Positions 23,999 to 33,057 of a stretch of DNA of 64,000 bases are shown here, piece by piece. The DNA lies in contig CBDDPH010000002.1 in NCBI GenBank assembly GCA_965232265.1, forward strand, positions 930,001 to 994,000, in the 5' to 3' direction. Both the position numbers and the translations under genes were made by a program. Positions within the stretch are counted from its first letter, which is position 1; the number at the start of each line of letters is the position of its first letter. Below the pieces are notes generated by a model. That model was not told the DNA's origin. It did no database searches and saw only the letters and a program-made list of their open reading frames with translations. This DNA comes from VXRD01 sp965232265. Its GTDB lineage: Bacteria > Latescibacterota > UBA2968.

Positions 23999-24844
23999 CT
24001 ATGCTATGGCTTCTTCGCCGAGATGTTCAGATAGCCATCCACGCAGGGGTACGTCTTCGTCAGTTGGAGATGTAAATCCATATCCGCCGGTTGGTGCGTT
24101 GCCGAATAGTTGTTTGCGGATGGGATCTAACCGGTCCCACCAGTGATCCATTGTTACATCGTCGCGGGGACGGAACCAGCGATAGCTATATCCATAAAAG
24201 AGAGCTCGACGCGCTTCTGTCCAGTAATTTGCGCTTACCGAGTGCCAGAGTCTGCGGTCAAAAAACACGGCTGTTCCCGGTTTGACGAGCACGGGTATTG
24301 CATCTTTGGGTTCAGATGTGCGGTCGCCGTTGGGAAAGTCGTAGTCGTTGGTCAGGTGACTGCCCGGTATAATGTAAAAGTTGCCCCGGCCATCTTCGCT
24401 GCAGTCCGTTAAAAAGTAGGCTACTTTGATTGAGATGCGGGGTCTGGGATCTGTTTCTAATTCCTGATTGAGCAGGGCACTATCCTGATGCCAGCGTAGA
24501 TTCTTTCCACCCGTTCCATTTGGTACCGGGGGGGTGACGTTGAGGTGCGAGTGATAGATTTGCAAGTTCCAGCTCAAAATATCCCACACTTTTGCGATGG
24601 TCCTGGGCCAATCTACCAGTTCTACAAATTCCCAGTCGAGGCCGATAAAGTCTCTGACGCTCAAGCGCCCGAGTTTATCCACGCCTTGTTTGGGGCGCAT
24701 TTCGGCATCTATGCGATTGACCACAGCGCACAGGCGCGCGGCGTGGTCGGGGTCGAGAGCATTTTCGACAATAAGATACCCATCGCGTTCAAACTGCAAT
24801 CGCTCTTCTTCTGTCAGGCTATGCGATAGACATGAAGCATCCAT
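23999..24844 (-). CDS. Phytanoyl-CoA dioxygenase (PhyH)-family enzyme
   Basis: A 281-residue Fe(II)/2-oxoglutarate dioxygenase: FERDGYLIVENAL at the N-terminus, RWHQDSALL for the HxD metal pair, GNFYIIPGSH for the second lobe, and LWHSVSANYWTEARRALFYGY, supplying the last His and the 2-oxoglutarate Arg. Substrates of bacterial PhyH proteins are mostly unknown. AAAGGAG precedes ATG 24844. The gene follows a sulfatase on the same strand, only 22 nt away, so the two are probably one operon. Confidence 0.9.
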   Translation of the reverse strand: MDASCLSHSLTEEERLQFERDGYLIVENALDPDHAARLCAVVNRIDAEMRPKQGVDKLGRLSVRDFIGLDWEFVELVDWPRTIAKVWDILSWNLQIYHSHLNVTPPVPNGTGGKNLRWHQDSALLNQELETDPRPRISIKVAYFLTDCSEDGRGNFYIIPGSHLTNDYDFPNGDRTSEPKDAIPVLVKPGTAVFFDRRLWHSVSANYWTEARRALFYGYSYRWFRPRDDVTMDHWWDRLDPIRKQLFGNAPTGGYGFTSPTDEDVPLRGWLSEHLGEEAIA

Positions 24845-24866
24845 GGCTGTCTCCTTTCCGTTTGTT

Positions 24867-26258
24867 CTAAAACGCTTCCCAAAATGTTTTTCCCCATTCG
24901 CTTTTCGCATCGTCCCAGTCGTCGCGCCATTTAAAAAGCACTTCTCGCAGGTCGGCGACTTTGCTGGCGTGCGCTTTGTCGTCTGCGAGATTGTGTAGTT
25001 CCAGCGGGTCGTTTTCGAGGTCGAATAGCTGCGTTGTGCGGCGTCCATTTACCGCGTATTCGATGAGCTTAAATCGATTGTCTTTTACCATGCGCTGCCA
25101 CTCGCGATATGCAGAGAAGAGGGTGTCGCGCACCTGTTCATCGCCGTTGTTGAGTGCGGATAATAGGCTGGTTCCCTCAACAGAGTCCGGTGTGCTGGTG
25201 CCGATTAAGTCGCACAGGGTTGGGAATATATCGTGTAAGTACACATAGGCGGATCGTTTTTGCCCCGCGGGTACGCCCGGTCCAGAAAATATGAGGGGTA
25301 CGCGCACGCTGTGTTCGTACATGTTCTGTTTGCCGAATAGCCCGTGCTGCCCCACGGCGAGTCCATTATCTCCGGCAAAGACGACGATGGTGTTATCCGC
25401 CATTCCGCACGCGCTTATTGTGTCGAGTACGCGCCCCATCTGCGCGTCTAAGTGGGTGATCATGGCATAGTATTCGGCAATGTGTTGTCGGACTTTGTAG
25501 GGGTCGCGGGGAAAATCTTCGAGGACTTCATCGCGCACTTTCAGGTCGCCATTGTCAAATGGATGCCCGCCCATAAAATTCTCGGGAAGCGGAATGTCTT
25601 CGGGGTCGTACATGTCAAGATATTTTTGCGGCATTGTGCGCGGGTCGTGGGGTGCCATAAATGAGATGTACATGAAGAAAGGATTTTCGGAATCGTATTT
25701 TTCCAGCCAGTCAATCGCGCCTTCGGCAAATAATTCACTGGAGTGTTTGCCCGCGGTTACGTGGTCGCCTTTTCGTATTTTCAAGGCTTTTGATTGGTTG
25801 GGGTTCGGGCACTGCAGGAGTACGGAGTCGTATTTGCCGGTGGGGTCGTGATTAAATGCGGGTACGTTCCAGTGGTCGTCCATGCCGCCGAAAAAGATCT
25901 CTGCGCCGTCTGAAAAGCTGCGCGCAAAAGAAGCGGGTCCATTGTGCCATTTGCCCGTGCCCCAGGTGCGATAGCCGTTGGCTTGCAGATGTTCGCCCAG
26001 CATGACGTGGTCATTGGGAATGCCCTGGCCCGCGCCGTCGAGGTGAAAGAGCGTGCGGCCCGTGTGCAACATGGCGCGGCTGGGCATGCATATTGCGCCC
26101 GATGTTCCGCCGGGTATGTGCGCGTGTGTAAAGGTCGTGCCTTCTGCCACGAGGCGGTCCAGCACGGGTGTTTGTACATCTGTATTGCCCAGCGCGCGAA
26201 TGGTGTCAAATCGCTGGTCGTCAGTGAAAAAGAAGAGAATGTTGGGTTTTTTGCTCAT
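24867..26258 (-). CDS. Type I sulfatase (formylglycine-dependent)
   Basis: A 463-residue sulfatase: PNILFFFTDDQRFDT gives the metal-binding Asp pair, GAICMPSRAMLHTGR the C-x-P-S-R formylglycine motif, GTGKWHNG the Lys/His pair, and FAGDNGLAVGQHGLFGK the remaining ligands. No signal peptide follows the chosen start, ATG 26258, which has AAGGAG 7 nt upstream. The Cys type needs formylglycine-generating enzyme, which is not in this window. Substrate unknown; the PhyH gene follows directly. Confidence 0.93.
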   Translation of the reverse strand: MSKKPNILFFFTDDQRFDTIRALGNTDVQTPVLDRLVAEGTTFTHAHIPGGTSGAICMPSRAMLHTGRTLFHLDGAGQGIPNDHVMLGEHLQANGYRTWGTGKWHNGPASFARSFSDGAEIFFGGMDDHWNVPAFNHDPTGKYDSVLLQCPNPNQSKALKIRKGDHVTAGKHSSELFAEGAIDWLEKYDSENPFFMYISFMAPHDPRTMPQKYLDMYDPEDIPLPENFMGGHPFDNGDLKVRDEVLEDFPRDPYKVRQHIAEYYAMITHLDAQMGRVLDTISACGMADNTIVVFAGDNGLAVGQHGLFGKQNMYEHSVRVPLIFSGPGVPAGQKRSAYVYLHDIFPTLCDLIGTSTPDSVEGTSLLSALNNGDEQVRDTLFSAYREWQRMVKDNRFKLIEYAVNGRRTTQLFDLENDPLELHNLADDKAHASKVADLREVLFKWRDDWDDAKSEWGKTFWEAF

Positions 26259-26554
26259 ATTTTTCTCCTTAAAGGCGGTGAGAGGTAAAAGGTGAGACGG
26301 CCCCACCCTACACCCTCTTTCGTCTTGTATCTTAAAACGCATGCCTCGCCCCTACATGGCATTGGCGGTGGGCGAAAAATTTTTCGCCCCTACGTCTCAC
26401 GTCTTACGTATATCAACCGAGCAATAAACTTTGCTCTTGACGCAATGTCAAGCCCATCGAGAACCACTCTATAGCAGGTATTCCTTTCTGCTTTGTATCC
26501 GTTTCATCCAATGCTATATTGTGAGAAATAACGATCACCTTTGGGGGTATATCC
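26259..26554. other. Divergent intergenic region with GGGGCG-type palindromes
   Basis: A gap of about 296 nt between the sulfatase and the propeller gene. It contains GCATGCCTCGCCCCTACA near 26339, the perfect 20-bp palindrome at 26370-26389 (GGGCGAAAAA and its complement), and an inverted repeat CTTGAC/GTCAAG near 26434-26450. No clear promoter pair stands out. Confidence 0.55.
26370..26389. repeat. Perfect 20-bp palindrome, GGGGCG family
   Basis: GGGCGAAAAA followed by TTTTTCGCCC, flanked by GGT and CTACG. Related sequences occur at 27703-27730 (GTAGGGGCGACC...GGTCGCCC) and 40788-40807. Confidence 0.7.
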
Positions 26555-27649
26555 ATGAAAACAGTTTTTTTTCTCGTCTTTGTCATGTTCACGGGCAGTT
26601 TGTTTGCCCAACAATTCAACAGAAAGGATTCCAGTATGAAGTATCACATGTACGTCGCTGTCTCTGGAGATCAGAAACTTTTGCGTTATGATATGGACCC
26701 CGATACCGGCGACCTCACGCTTATTGAAGAACTTCCCGCCAAAGGCGGTATTGGTCCGCTTTGTACCGATCCACGACAAAAATATCTCTACGCGGCGTTG
26801 CGCCGATCCAAAGAACTCGTTAGCTACAGCATTGATTCCGAAACTGGCGCGCTCGAGCATATTGCCACTGCGCCTTTTGATGGTGGCTCTTGTTATATCA
26901 GTACGGATAAAACCGGGCGGTATCTTTTTTCTGCGTATTACGGCGAGGGCGCGGTCGCTATCAATGCGATTGACAAAGATGGTGCTGTGCTTGCACCGCA
27001 TCGCCAGTGGATTCCCACGGATGAACACGCGCATTGCTTTTTTCCCGATCCCTCCAATCGATACCTGTTTGTACCGCATACGATGCCGGTCAATGCTATT
27101 TATCAGTTTACGTTTGATGAGACCACAGGTGAGTTGGCTGCTAATGAGGTGGTGAAAGTCGATGCGGTTTATGGCGAAGGTCCGCGGCATTACGAGTTTC
27201 ACCCGAGTTTAGATGTGGTTTATGTTGCGAATGAAAATGGGTCCAGTGTTACGGTGTACGATTTTAACCCGGATAAGGGAACGCTTGCCCCCCGCCAAAC
27301 GCTTTCAACGCTGCCAGAGGGGTTTACAGAGCGCAATACCTGTGCCCAAATTCACATTCATCCTTCGGGCAAATTTCTGTATATCTCCAATCGCGGGCAC
27401 AATAGCATTGCGGGCTTTGCCGTGCAGGATGACGGTTCTCTCACGTCACTGGGGCAAACGCCTACGGAACCTATCCCCCGTCCTTTCAATCTCGATCCCG
27501 AAGGCAATTTCCTCTTTGCAGCGGGTCAACAGTCAGATAAGATGGCCGGATATCGGATCGACACGGAGACGGGCGATCTCACGCCGCTCAAAGTTTATGA
27601 TGTGGGCGACCAACCGATGTGGATTATGATTCTCAAATTGAGAAAATAA
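26555..27649 (+). CDS. 6-phosphogluconolactonase-like seven-bladed propeller, secreted form
   Basis: A 364-residue lactonase of the YbhE/Pgl propeller family: YVAVSGDQKLLRYDMDPDTG, PDPSNRYLFVPH, GPRHYEFHPSLDVVYVANE, IHIHPSGKFLYISNRGHNSI and FNLDPEGNFLFAAGQQS. The first 19 residues (MKTVFFLVFVMFTGSLFAQ) are a signal peptide. A second ATG at 26636, after the signal sequence, has AAAGGA 7 nt upstream, so a cytoplasmic form starting MKYHMYVAV is possible. True 6-phosphogluconolactonase activity is doubtful for an exported protein. Confidence 0.88.
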   Translation: MKTVFFLVFVMFTGSLFAQQFNRKDSSMKYHMYVAVSGDQKLLRYDMDPDTGDLTLIEELPAKGGIGPLCTDPRQKYLYAALRRSKELVSYSIDSETGALEHIATAPFDGGSCYISTDKTGRYLFSAYYGEGAVAINAIDKDGAVLAPHRQWIPTDEHAHCFFPDPSNRYLFVPHTMPVNAIYQFTFDETTGELAANEVVKVDAVYGEGPRHYEFHPSLDVVYVANENGSSVTVYDFNPDKGTLAPRQTLSTLPEGFTERNTCAQIHIHPSGKFLYISNRGHNSIAGFAVQDDGSLTSLGQTPTEPIPRPFNLDPEGNFLFAAGQQSDKMAGYRIDTETGDLTPLKVYDVGDQPMWIMILKLRK

Positions 27650-27702
27650 AAGAGGCGAGAAGCGGTCGAGACGGCACAGAGGCCGTCCTGCGGTGGTGTT
27701 AT

Positions 27703-27731
27703 TTGTAGGGGCGACCCCCTGTGGTCGCCCG
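27703..27731. repeat. GGGGCG-family imperfect palindrome in a gene leader
   Basis: GTAGGGGCGACC followed by CCCTGT and GGTCGCCC, lying 13 nt before the start codon of the response regulator gene. Same family as 26370-26389 and 40788-40807. Confidence 0.6.
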
Positions 27732-27743
27732 GTCGAGGCTGTT

Positions 27744-29126
27744 ATGGAATCGAAATCCTTCAGCAAAATTCTCATTGTTGACGATGACCGCGATGTTTTG
27801 TTGGCGGCGCAACTCTTGCTCAAGCGGTATGCCGAACGCGTTGATACCGAGGCCGATCCCAACCGCATTCCCGGTCTGTTGCAAAATGATACGTATGACG
27901 TGATTTTGCTCGATATGAATTTTGCACAGGACGCCACGTCGGGCAAAGAGGGGTTTCACTGGCTGAGTCGCATTATCGAAATAGATTCTTCGGCTGTGGT
28001 GATTCTCATTACGGCTTATGGCGGCGTTGAAACGGCTGTGCAGGCGATCAAAGAGGGTGCGACGGATTTTGTGCTCAAGCCCTGGCAAAATGAAAAATTG
28101 CTGGCGACCCTTTCTTCTGCTGTGCGGTTGCGGCGGTCGCGGCTCGAGGTCAATCAGTTGCGCGCCGAACAAGAACAGCTTCGGGCAGATATGGATCGTG
28201 AATTTCCCGATATGGTGGGTACATCGCGTGCGATGTGCGAGGTTTTTGATACGATTCAAAAAGTGGGTGCGACCGATGCGAATGTGCTCATCCTAGGCGA
28301 GAATGGGACCGGGAAAGATGCTGTTGCCCGCGCCCTGCACCGTCGATCTCGGCGTGCGTCAGAGGCGTTTATCCGCGTTGATCTCGGCGCTGTTTCAGAG
28401 AGCCTTTTTGAAAGCGAGCTTTTTGGGCACAAAAAAGGGGCTTTTACAGATGCCAGAGAAGACCGCGCCGGGCGTTTTGAAATCGCGTCGGGTGGCACGC
28501 TTTTTTTGGATGAAATTGGCAATCTTTCGCTGCCGCTCCAGGCAAAGTTGCTGACGGCACTTGAAAACCGCACGGTTATTCGGCTGGGTACCAACCGACC
28601 TGTTGATATTGATGTACGGCTGATCTGCGCGACCAATATGCCCATTCACGATATGGTGGCCCGCAATGATTTTCGGCAGGATCTTTTGTATCGCATCAAT
28701 ACTGTTGAACTCCATCTGCCGCCTCTGCGCGATCGGCTTGACGATATGCCCTTGCTTGTGGAGGTGTTTCTCGATACGTACGGTCAGAAGTACAATAAAC
28801 CGGGTATTGCCATTCAATCAGCAGCACTTGACCATCTCAAAAATCACACATGGCCGGGTAATATCCGCGAGTTGCAGCACGCGATTGAGCGGGCTGTGAT
28901 TATGAATGAGAATGGTATCCTTCAACCGCTGGACTTTCCGCTCAGCGTTTCGGGACCCGCCGCAGGTGACGATATTCATTTTGATGACTTCAATCTCGAA
29001 TATGTAGAGAAAACCGTTATTCGCAAGGCGATTGAGAAGCACCGCGGCAATATCAGCCACGCAGCGCGTGAACTCGGTCTCACGCGTAGCGCGCTTTATC
29101 GCAGGCTCGAAAAGCATGGCTTATAA
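27744..29126 (+). CDS. NtrC-type sigma-54-dependent response regulator
   Basis: A 460-residue three-domain regulator. The receiver is at 1-125 (KILIVDDDRDV, ILLDMNF as phosphoacceptor, ITAYGG, KPW). The AAA+ domain spans about 145-380, with GENGTGKDAVARALH (Walker A), GAFTDA in place of the usual GAFTGA loop, and GTLFLDEIGNLS (Walker B). The Fis-type DNA-binding helix is NISHAARELGLTRSALYRRL. It activates sigma-54 promoters when phosphorylated, presumably by the kinase that overlaps its 3' end by 11 nt. ATG 27744 lacks a clear Shine-Dalgarno sequence; a palindromic repeat lies just upstream. Confidence 0.92.
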   Translation: MESKSFSKILIVDDDRDVLLAAQLLLKRYAERVDTEADPNRIPGLLQNDTYDVILLDMNFAQDATSGKEGFHWLSRIIEIDSSAVVILITAYGGVETAVQAIKEGATDFVLKPWQNEKLLATLSSAVRLRRSRLEVNQLRAEQEQLRADMDREFPDMVGTSRAMCEVFDTIQKVGATDANVLILGENGTGKDAVARALHRRSRRASEAFIRVDLGAVSESLFESELFGHKKGAFTDAREDRAGRFEIASGGTLFLDEIGNLSLPLQAKLLTALENRTVIRLGTNRPVDIDVRLICATNMPIHDMVARNDFRQDLLYRINTVELHLPPLRDRLDDMPLLVEVFLDTYGQKYNKPGIAIQSAALDHLKNHTWPGNIRELQHAIERAVIMNENGILQPLDFPLSVSGPAAGDDIHFDDFNLEYVEKTVIRKAIEKHRGNISHAARELGLTRSALYRRLEKHGL

Positions 29127-30459
29127 ACACTTTCGCCTGATATGTATTTTGCGCGTGGCTCTTCTGTGTATCACGACCTGTCTTTTCTTTTATTGTCTTT
29201 TTTTTAGTGAATACTACGCCACGCTTGCTGTTATTGGTGCGTGTGTGGTCTATCAGACCTGGGCGCTTATACACTATGTGGAGCGTACGCAGCGCGATCT
29301 CACGCGATTTTTGCAGGCGATTCGCTATGAGGATTTTGCCCAATCTTTCACGGGTGCTGGATTGGGTTCGGCGTACAACAATCTCAAGGATGCGTTTAAC
29401 GAGGTGCTCGAGGCTTTTCGCAAGACGCGCGCAGAAAGAGAAGAGAATTTTCAGTATCTCCAGACCGTTGTCCAGCATGTGGGCATTGGTCTGATTTGCT
29501 ATACGCCCGAAGGTCGGATTGAACTGATGAATACGGCGGCGCAGCAGCTGCTTCGCAAGCCCTATATGCGCGATGTACGCGAATTGGAGACGGTCAGTAA
29601 GGCGTTTTCAGAGGCGTTGCTCAAACTCCGATCGGGTGATAAGACGCTGGTCAAAATTCAGGATGAGGACGAATTGCTCCAGATTATCGTCTATGCGACC
29701 GAACTGCGGATGCGGGGCGAGTCTTTTATTCTGGCGTCTATTCAAAATATCCAGAGCGAGCTCGAAGAGCAGGAGATGGAGGCATGGCAAAAGCTGATTC
29801 GGGTGTTGACCCACGAGATCATGAATTCTATCACGCCCATTTCTTCTCTGGCTTCTACAGTGCGCGATCTTTTGCCCGATTCTGAGCGGGCTTCCTCGCT
29901 CGATCCCGATACCCTGCCCGATGTTCACACGGCTCTGGAAACAATTCAGTCGCGCAGCGAAGGTCTGCTCCATTTTGTCGAGGCGTATCGCCAACTTACG
30001 AATATATCGCGTCCCGATTTTCAAATTTTTCAGATTTCCGAACTTTTTGCCCGCGTTGTGTTTCTGATGCAGGGTGAGTGTGATAAGAATGATATCGCTC
30101 TTCATACGGCGATTGATCCTAGGACGCTGGAGCTTACTGCGGATCCCGATCTCATCGAACAGGTGTTGATCAATTTGATGCGGAATGCCGCGCAAGCGCT
30201 TGCAGGTCGTTCCAATGCCCGCCTGGAACTCTCGGCACAACTCGATGGACGAGGCCGGGTTGTCATCCGCGTGCAGGACAATGGGCCAGGTATTTTAGAG
30301 GATGTACAGGAGCGGATTTTTATTCCGTTTTTTACGACCAAACGCGATGGGTCGGGTATTGGTCTCGCGCTTTCCAGACAGATTATGCGCGTTCATCGCG
30401 GTACGATTAGTGTTCAGTCCAAGCCGGAAGAAGAGACGGCTTTTACGTTGCGGTTTTGA
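29116..30459 (+). CDS. Membrane sensor histidine kinase (NtrY-like)
   Basis: A 447-residue kinase. Two N-terminal membrane helices (residues about 8-50) are followed by a HAMP-like/coiled region, a PAS-like domain (about 110-210), the phosphoacceptor helix LTHEIMNSITPISSLAS, the N box NLMRNAAQAL, G1 VQDNGPGI and G2 FFTTKRDGSGIGLALSRQI. There is no obvious extracytoplasmic sensing domain. Translational overlap with the NtrC-type gene indicates a cognate pair; the signal is unknown. Confidence 0.92.
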   Translation: MAYKHFRLICILRVALLCITTCLFFYCLFFSEYYATLAVIGACVVYQTWALIHYVERTQRDLTRFLQAIRYEDFAQSFTGAGLGSAYNNLKDAFNEVLEAFRKTRAEREENFQYLQTVVQHVGIGLICYTPEGRIELMNTAAQQLLRKPYMRDVRELETVSKAFSEALLKLRSGDKTLVKIQDEDELLQIIVYATELRMRGESFILASIQNIQSELEEQEMEAWQKLIRVLTHEIMNSITPISSLASTVRDLLPDSERASSLDPDTLPDVHTALETIQSRSEGLLHFVEAYRQLTNISRPDFQIFQISELFARVVFLMQGECDKNDIALHTAIDPRTLELTADPDLIEQVLINLMRNAAQALAGRSNARLELSAQLDGRGRVVIRVQDNGPGILEDVQERIFIPFFTTKRDGSGIGLALSRQIMRVHRGTISVQSKPEEETAFTLRF

Positions 30460-30482
30460 AGTTACACATCACGTTCATGCTT

Positions 30483-31787
30483 ATGAAACCCAATATTCTC
30501 TTTATACACGTCGATCAGATGCACGCCGATGCGATCTCTGCGCTCGGCTGCGAATACGTACACACACCTGCTATTGACGAACTCGTGCGCGAGGGCTATA
30601 CCTTTACCAATGCCTACTGCGCCATGCCCCAGTGCTGTCCTTCGCGGGCGTGTTGGTACACGGGGCGCATGTCCAAAGAACACGGCGTTGTCGTCAATTC
30701 CTATCCCATGGATCCCAACATCCCAGACCTGGGCCAGTGGTTGCGCCGCGAAGACTATGAGTGTGTGTACACGGGCAAATGGCACGTCACGGGACGCGAT
30801 TTGCACGCGAGCTTTGATGTGTTGCAACCCCAGCACGGGATGGGCGAACTCAACGACGGCAATGTCGCCCGATCAGCCGTGGCCTATCTGAAAAATCGCA
30901 GGTCTGATAAACCCTTCTTTTTAAGCGTTGGATTCCTCAACCCGCACGATTGCTGCTTTCCCGCGATGTCCCACGGCGGCCCGGGCAAATACGGTTTTGC
31001 ATCGAAAATTGAGGGCGATCTCCCGCCTCTTCCGGGCAATTTTGACGACGAATACGCCCAGCGTGGGCGGCCCAGTACTCGCCAGTGGTCGCGCCGCGAT
31101 TGGCAGTATTACATCTATCAGTATTACCGCATGGTCGAGATGGTTGACGCCGAAGTCGGTCGCGTTATGCACGCCCTTCGCGCATCGCCTTATGCTGGCA
31201 ATACCCTCGTCATCTTTGCCTCTGACCACGGCGATGGCCTCGGCTTTCACAGCAATACCAGCAAGGGTTTTCTCGAGGAAGAAGCGTTTCGCGTGCCCAC
31301 CATTGCGTGGTGGCCCGGGCACATTCCCGAAGGTGTGCGGGATGCCGAGCATCTCATCTCTGGCGTCGATATTCCCGCTACGATATGCGACTATGCCGGC
31401 GCACCGCCCTTGCCCAAGACCACTATTGCGCGTTCATGGCGTCCCATTTTTGAACGGGGCGATGTCCCGTGGCGCACATACCTCATCGGCGAGACTTCTA
31501 TTGGTCGGCTATCGGTTGCGGTGCGCGATGCGCGTTACAAAAGCATTATTGAACGGGATAATACGCGGCTCTACGATCTTCAAAACGATCCGCTGGAGAC
31601 GCGAGATCTCGCCAATGAAGCGCACTGTGCAGATATTGTCGCGCGCCATCGGGCACATTTTCGCGAGTACATATCCCAAATTGAAATGTATCCCGAACCA
31701 GAAGAAATTGATCTCGACAGGCTGAAGCGCGGCAATGTCTATCGCGACTATATCGATTGGTATCTTTCCGTTCTCAACGAGGCCTGA
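30483..31787 (+). CDS. Type I sulfatase (formylglycine-dependent)
   Basis: A 434-residue sulfatase: KPNILFIHVDQMHADA, AMPQCCPSRACWYTGR (C-x-P-S-R within CCPSR), YTGKWHVTG, FASDHGDGLGFH and GETSIGRLSVAVRDARYK. The metal site has VDQ instead of the usual DDQ at the first position. Starts at 30483 and 30477 (ATG), and a TTG overlapping the kinase stop at 30456, are possible; none has a strong Shine-Dalgarno sequence. Cytoplasmic by sequence. It is followed within 5 nt by a gene of unknown function. Confidence 0.92.
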   Translation: MKPNILFIHVDQMHADAISALGCEYVHTPAIDELVREGYTFTNAYCAMPQCCPSRACWYTGRMSKEHGVVVNSYPMDPNIPDLGQWLRREDYECVYTGKWHVTGRDLHASFDVLQPQHGMGELNDGNVARSAVAYLKNRRSDKPFFLSVGFLNPHDCCFPAMSHGGPGKYGFASKIEGDLPPLPGNFDDEYAQRGRPSTRQWSRRDWQYYIYQYYRMVEMVDAEVGRVMHALRASPYAGNTLVIFASDHGDGLGFHSNTSKGFLEEEAFRVPTIAWWPGHIPEGVRDAEHLISGVDIPATICDYAGAPPLPKTTIARSWRPIFERGDVPWRTYLIGETSIGRLSVAVRDARYKSIIERDNTRLYDLQNDPLETRDLANEAHCADIVARHRAHFREYISQIEMYPEPEEIDLDRLKRGNVYRDYIDWYLSVLNEA

Positions 31788-31791
31788 TCCC

Positions 31792-32496
31792 ATGGCGATT
31801 GACACTATTGGTCCATATCCCGTTCAACCCATCCGCGATTTTCTCTCGGGTTTCACGCCGGTGCAGAGGTCTATCCCAGAAGTTGACCGCGCTACGCTTA
31901 CTTACGATATCCTCAACTGGTCTTTCGCGCCCGCGCAACCGCCGCCTTGCCCCAATAGCGTGTATGGCTCGGTGAGTATTGGACGCGACCAGGGCGGCGC
32001 GTATCGCATCCGCCAGCAAACCCACATTGGCGGTGAACCGACTATTTTTGAGGCGGATGTGATCTGCAACCCCGACGATACCCTCAAATCCTGGACGCTA
32101 TACACTTATCGCGCCGATGCCGAGGGGGTGCCGGTTCCGATTTCTGAACTGCGCGAGAGTTGGGAAAATAACGATGGTCATATCCAGTCGCGAGATGGTG
32201 CATACACATACCGCGCGACGCGTCCGGTCTTTAGCCATTGGACACTCCCCCACATTTTGCTATGTGGAAGGCACGCCTTGCCAATGGCGTTTGACCTGGT
32301 GCAAGACCTGTCTCTTTTGCGTCCCGACCACAAGCTCGTTTCCGATGGATCGGTTGAACTCGGTATCGGTTCTTATAAAACCTTTGTTCAGTCTGGCGAA
32401 GGTATCTTGCCCGTCCACTATTTGCTGGATGAAGACCGCCGACCACAACTCGTTACTTTTGGCCTCATTGCCTGGGCACTTACCGATATTTCATGA
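31792..32496 (+). CDS. Protein of unknown function in a sulfatase-coaD operon
   Basis: A 234-residue soluble protein I do not recognise. It is beta-rich, with no signal peptide or membrane segment. Features are VYGSVSIGRDQGGAYRIRQQ, TIFEADVICNPDDTLKSWTL and HKLVSDGSVELGIGSYKTF, alternating polar and aromatic strands that suggest a lipocalin- or DUF3108-like beta sandwich; that is a guess. It starts 5 nt after the sulfatase stop and ends just before coaD (ATG 8 nt after its stop), so it is in a tight operon and probably linked to the sulfatase substrate. Confidence 0.7.
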   Translation: MAIDTIGPYPVQPIRDFLSGFTPVQRSIPEVDRATLTYDILNWSFAPAQPPPCPNSVYGSVSIGRDQGGAYRIRQQTHIGGEPTIFEADVICNPDDTLKSWTLYTYRADAEGVPVPISELRESWENNDGHIQSRDGAYTYRATRPVFSHWTLPHILLCGRHALPMAFDLVQDLSLLRPDHKLVSDGSVELGIGSYKTFVQSGEGILPVHYLLDEDRRPQLVTFGLIAWALTDIS

Positions 32497-32504
32497 GGAA
32501 TGAG

Positions 32505-32996
32505 ATGAAAAAAGCCGTTTATGCCGCCAGCTTTGATCCCGTTACCCACGGCCATCTGTGGGTTATTCAGGAGGCTGCACAGCTTTTCGACCAGCTCGTT
32601 GTCGCGATTGGGATCAATCCGGATAAGGATTATACGTTTTCACTGGCGGAAAGGCTGGGGCTGCTCTGTGAGACCACGTCGCAGTTCGATAATGTCGTTG
32701 TCGCCAGTTATGAAAATCAATTCCTGGTCAATTACGCACGCGGTATTGGCGCAGGTTATATTGTGCGGGGTATTCGCACGCAGAGCGACTATGAGTTTGA
32801 ACGCAGGATGCGCTATATCAATAGCGATCTGGACGATACGATTGCGACTATCTTTTTGATGCCTCCGCGAGAGATTGCCGAGATCAGTTCCAGTTTTATC
32901 AAAGGGCTGGTGGGTCCCGATGGCTGGCAAGATGTTGTGAGACGCTATGTTCCGGAACCCGTTTTTGAGAAGTTTGTGGCGTATTTTGAGGGGTGA
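32505..32996 (+). CDS. coaD: Phosphopantetheine adenylyltransferase
   Basis: A 163-residue CoaD: YAASFDPVTHGHLWVI (nucleotidyltransferase HxGH motif), YIVRGIRTQSDYEFERRM and REIAEISSSFIKGLV (ISSS motif). It transfers AMP from ATP to 4'-phosphopantetheine, the penultimate step in coenzyme A synthesis. ATG 32505 has GAGG 6 nt upstream, preferred over ATG 32493, which overlaps the preceding stop. Length and motifs are normal. Confidence 0.95.
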   Translation: MKKAVYAASFDPVTHGHLWVIQEAAQLFDQLVVAIGINPDKDYTFSLAERLGLLCETTSQFDNVVVASYENQFLVNYARGIGAGYIVRGIRTQSDYEFERRMRYINSDLDDTIATIFLMPPREIAEISSSFIKGLVGPDGWQDVVRRYVPEPVFEKFVAYFEG

Positions 32997-32998
32997 TC

Positions 32999-33028
32999 CG
33001 CAGATGGACGCAGATGGACGCAGATGAT
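32999..33028. repeat. Short tandem repeat of a 10-mer
   Basis: Three copies of CGCAGATGGA (the last ends GAT) in the gap between convergent coaD and lon. A two-copy version (CGCAGATAGA, CGCAGATGAA) is at 54792-54811. Confidence 0.8.
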
Positions 33029-33057
33029 TCTATGGTCGCCCGCGGTTGGGATACGTC

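Noticed and set aside
26434..26450. CTTGAC/GTCAAG inverted repeat as a shared operator with 11733-11760 and 63399-63413
   Set aside because: Six-bp arms only, with different spacing at each site and unrelated genes downstream; too weak to claim a regulon.
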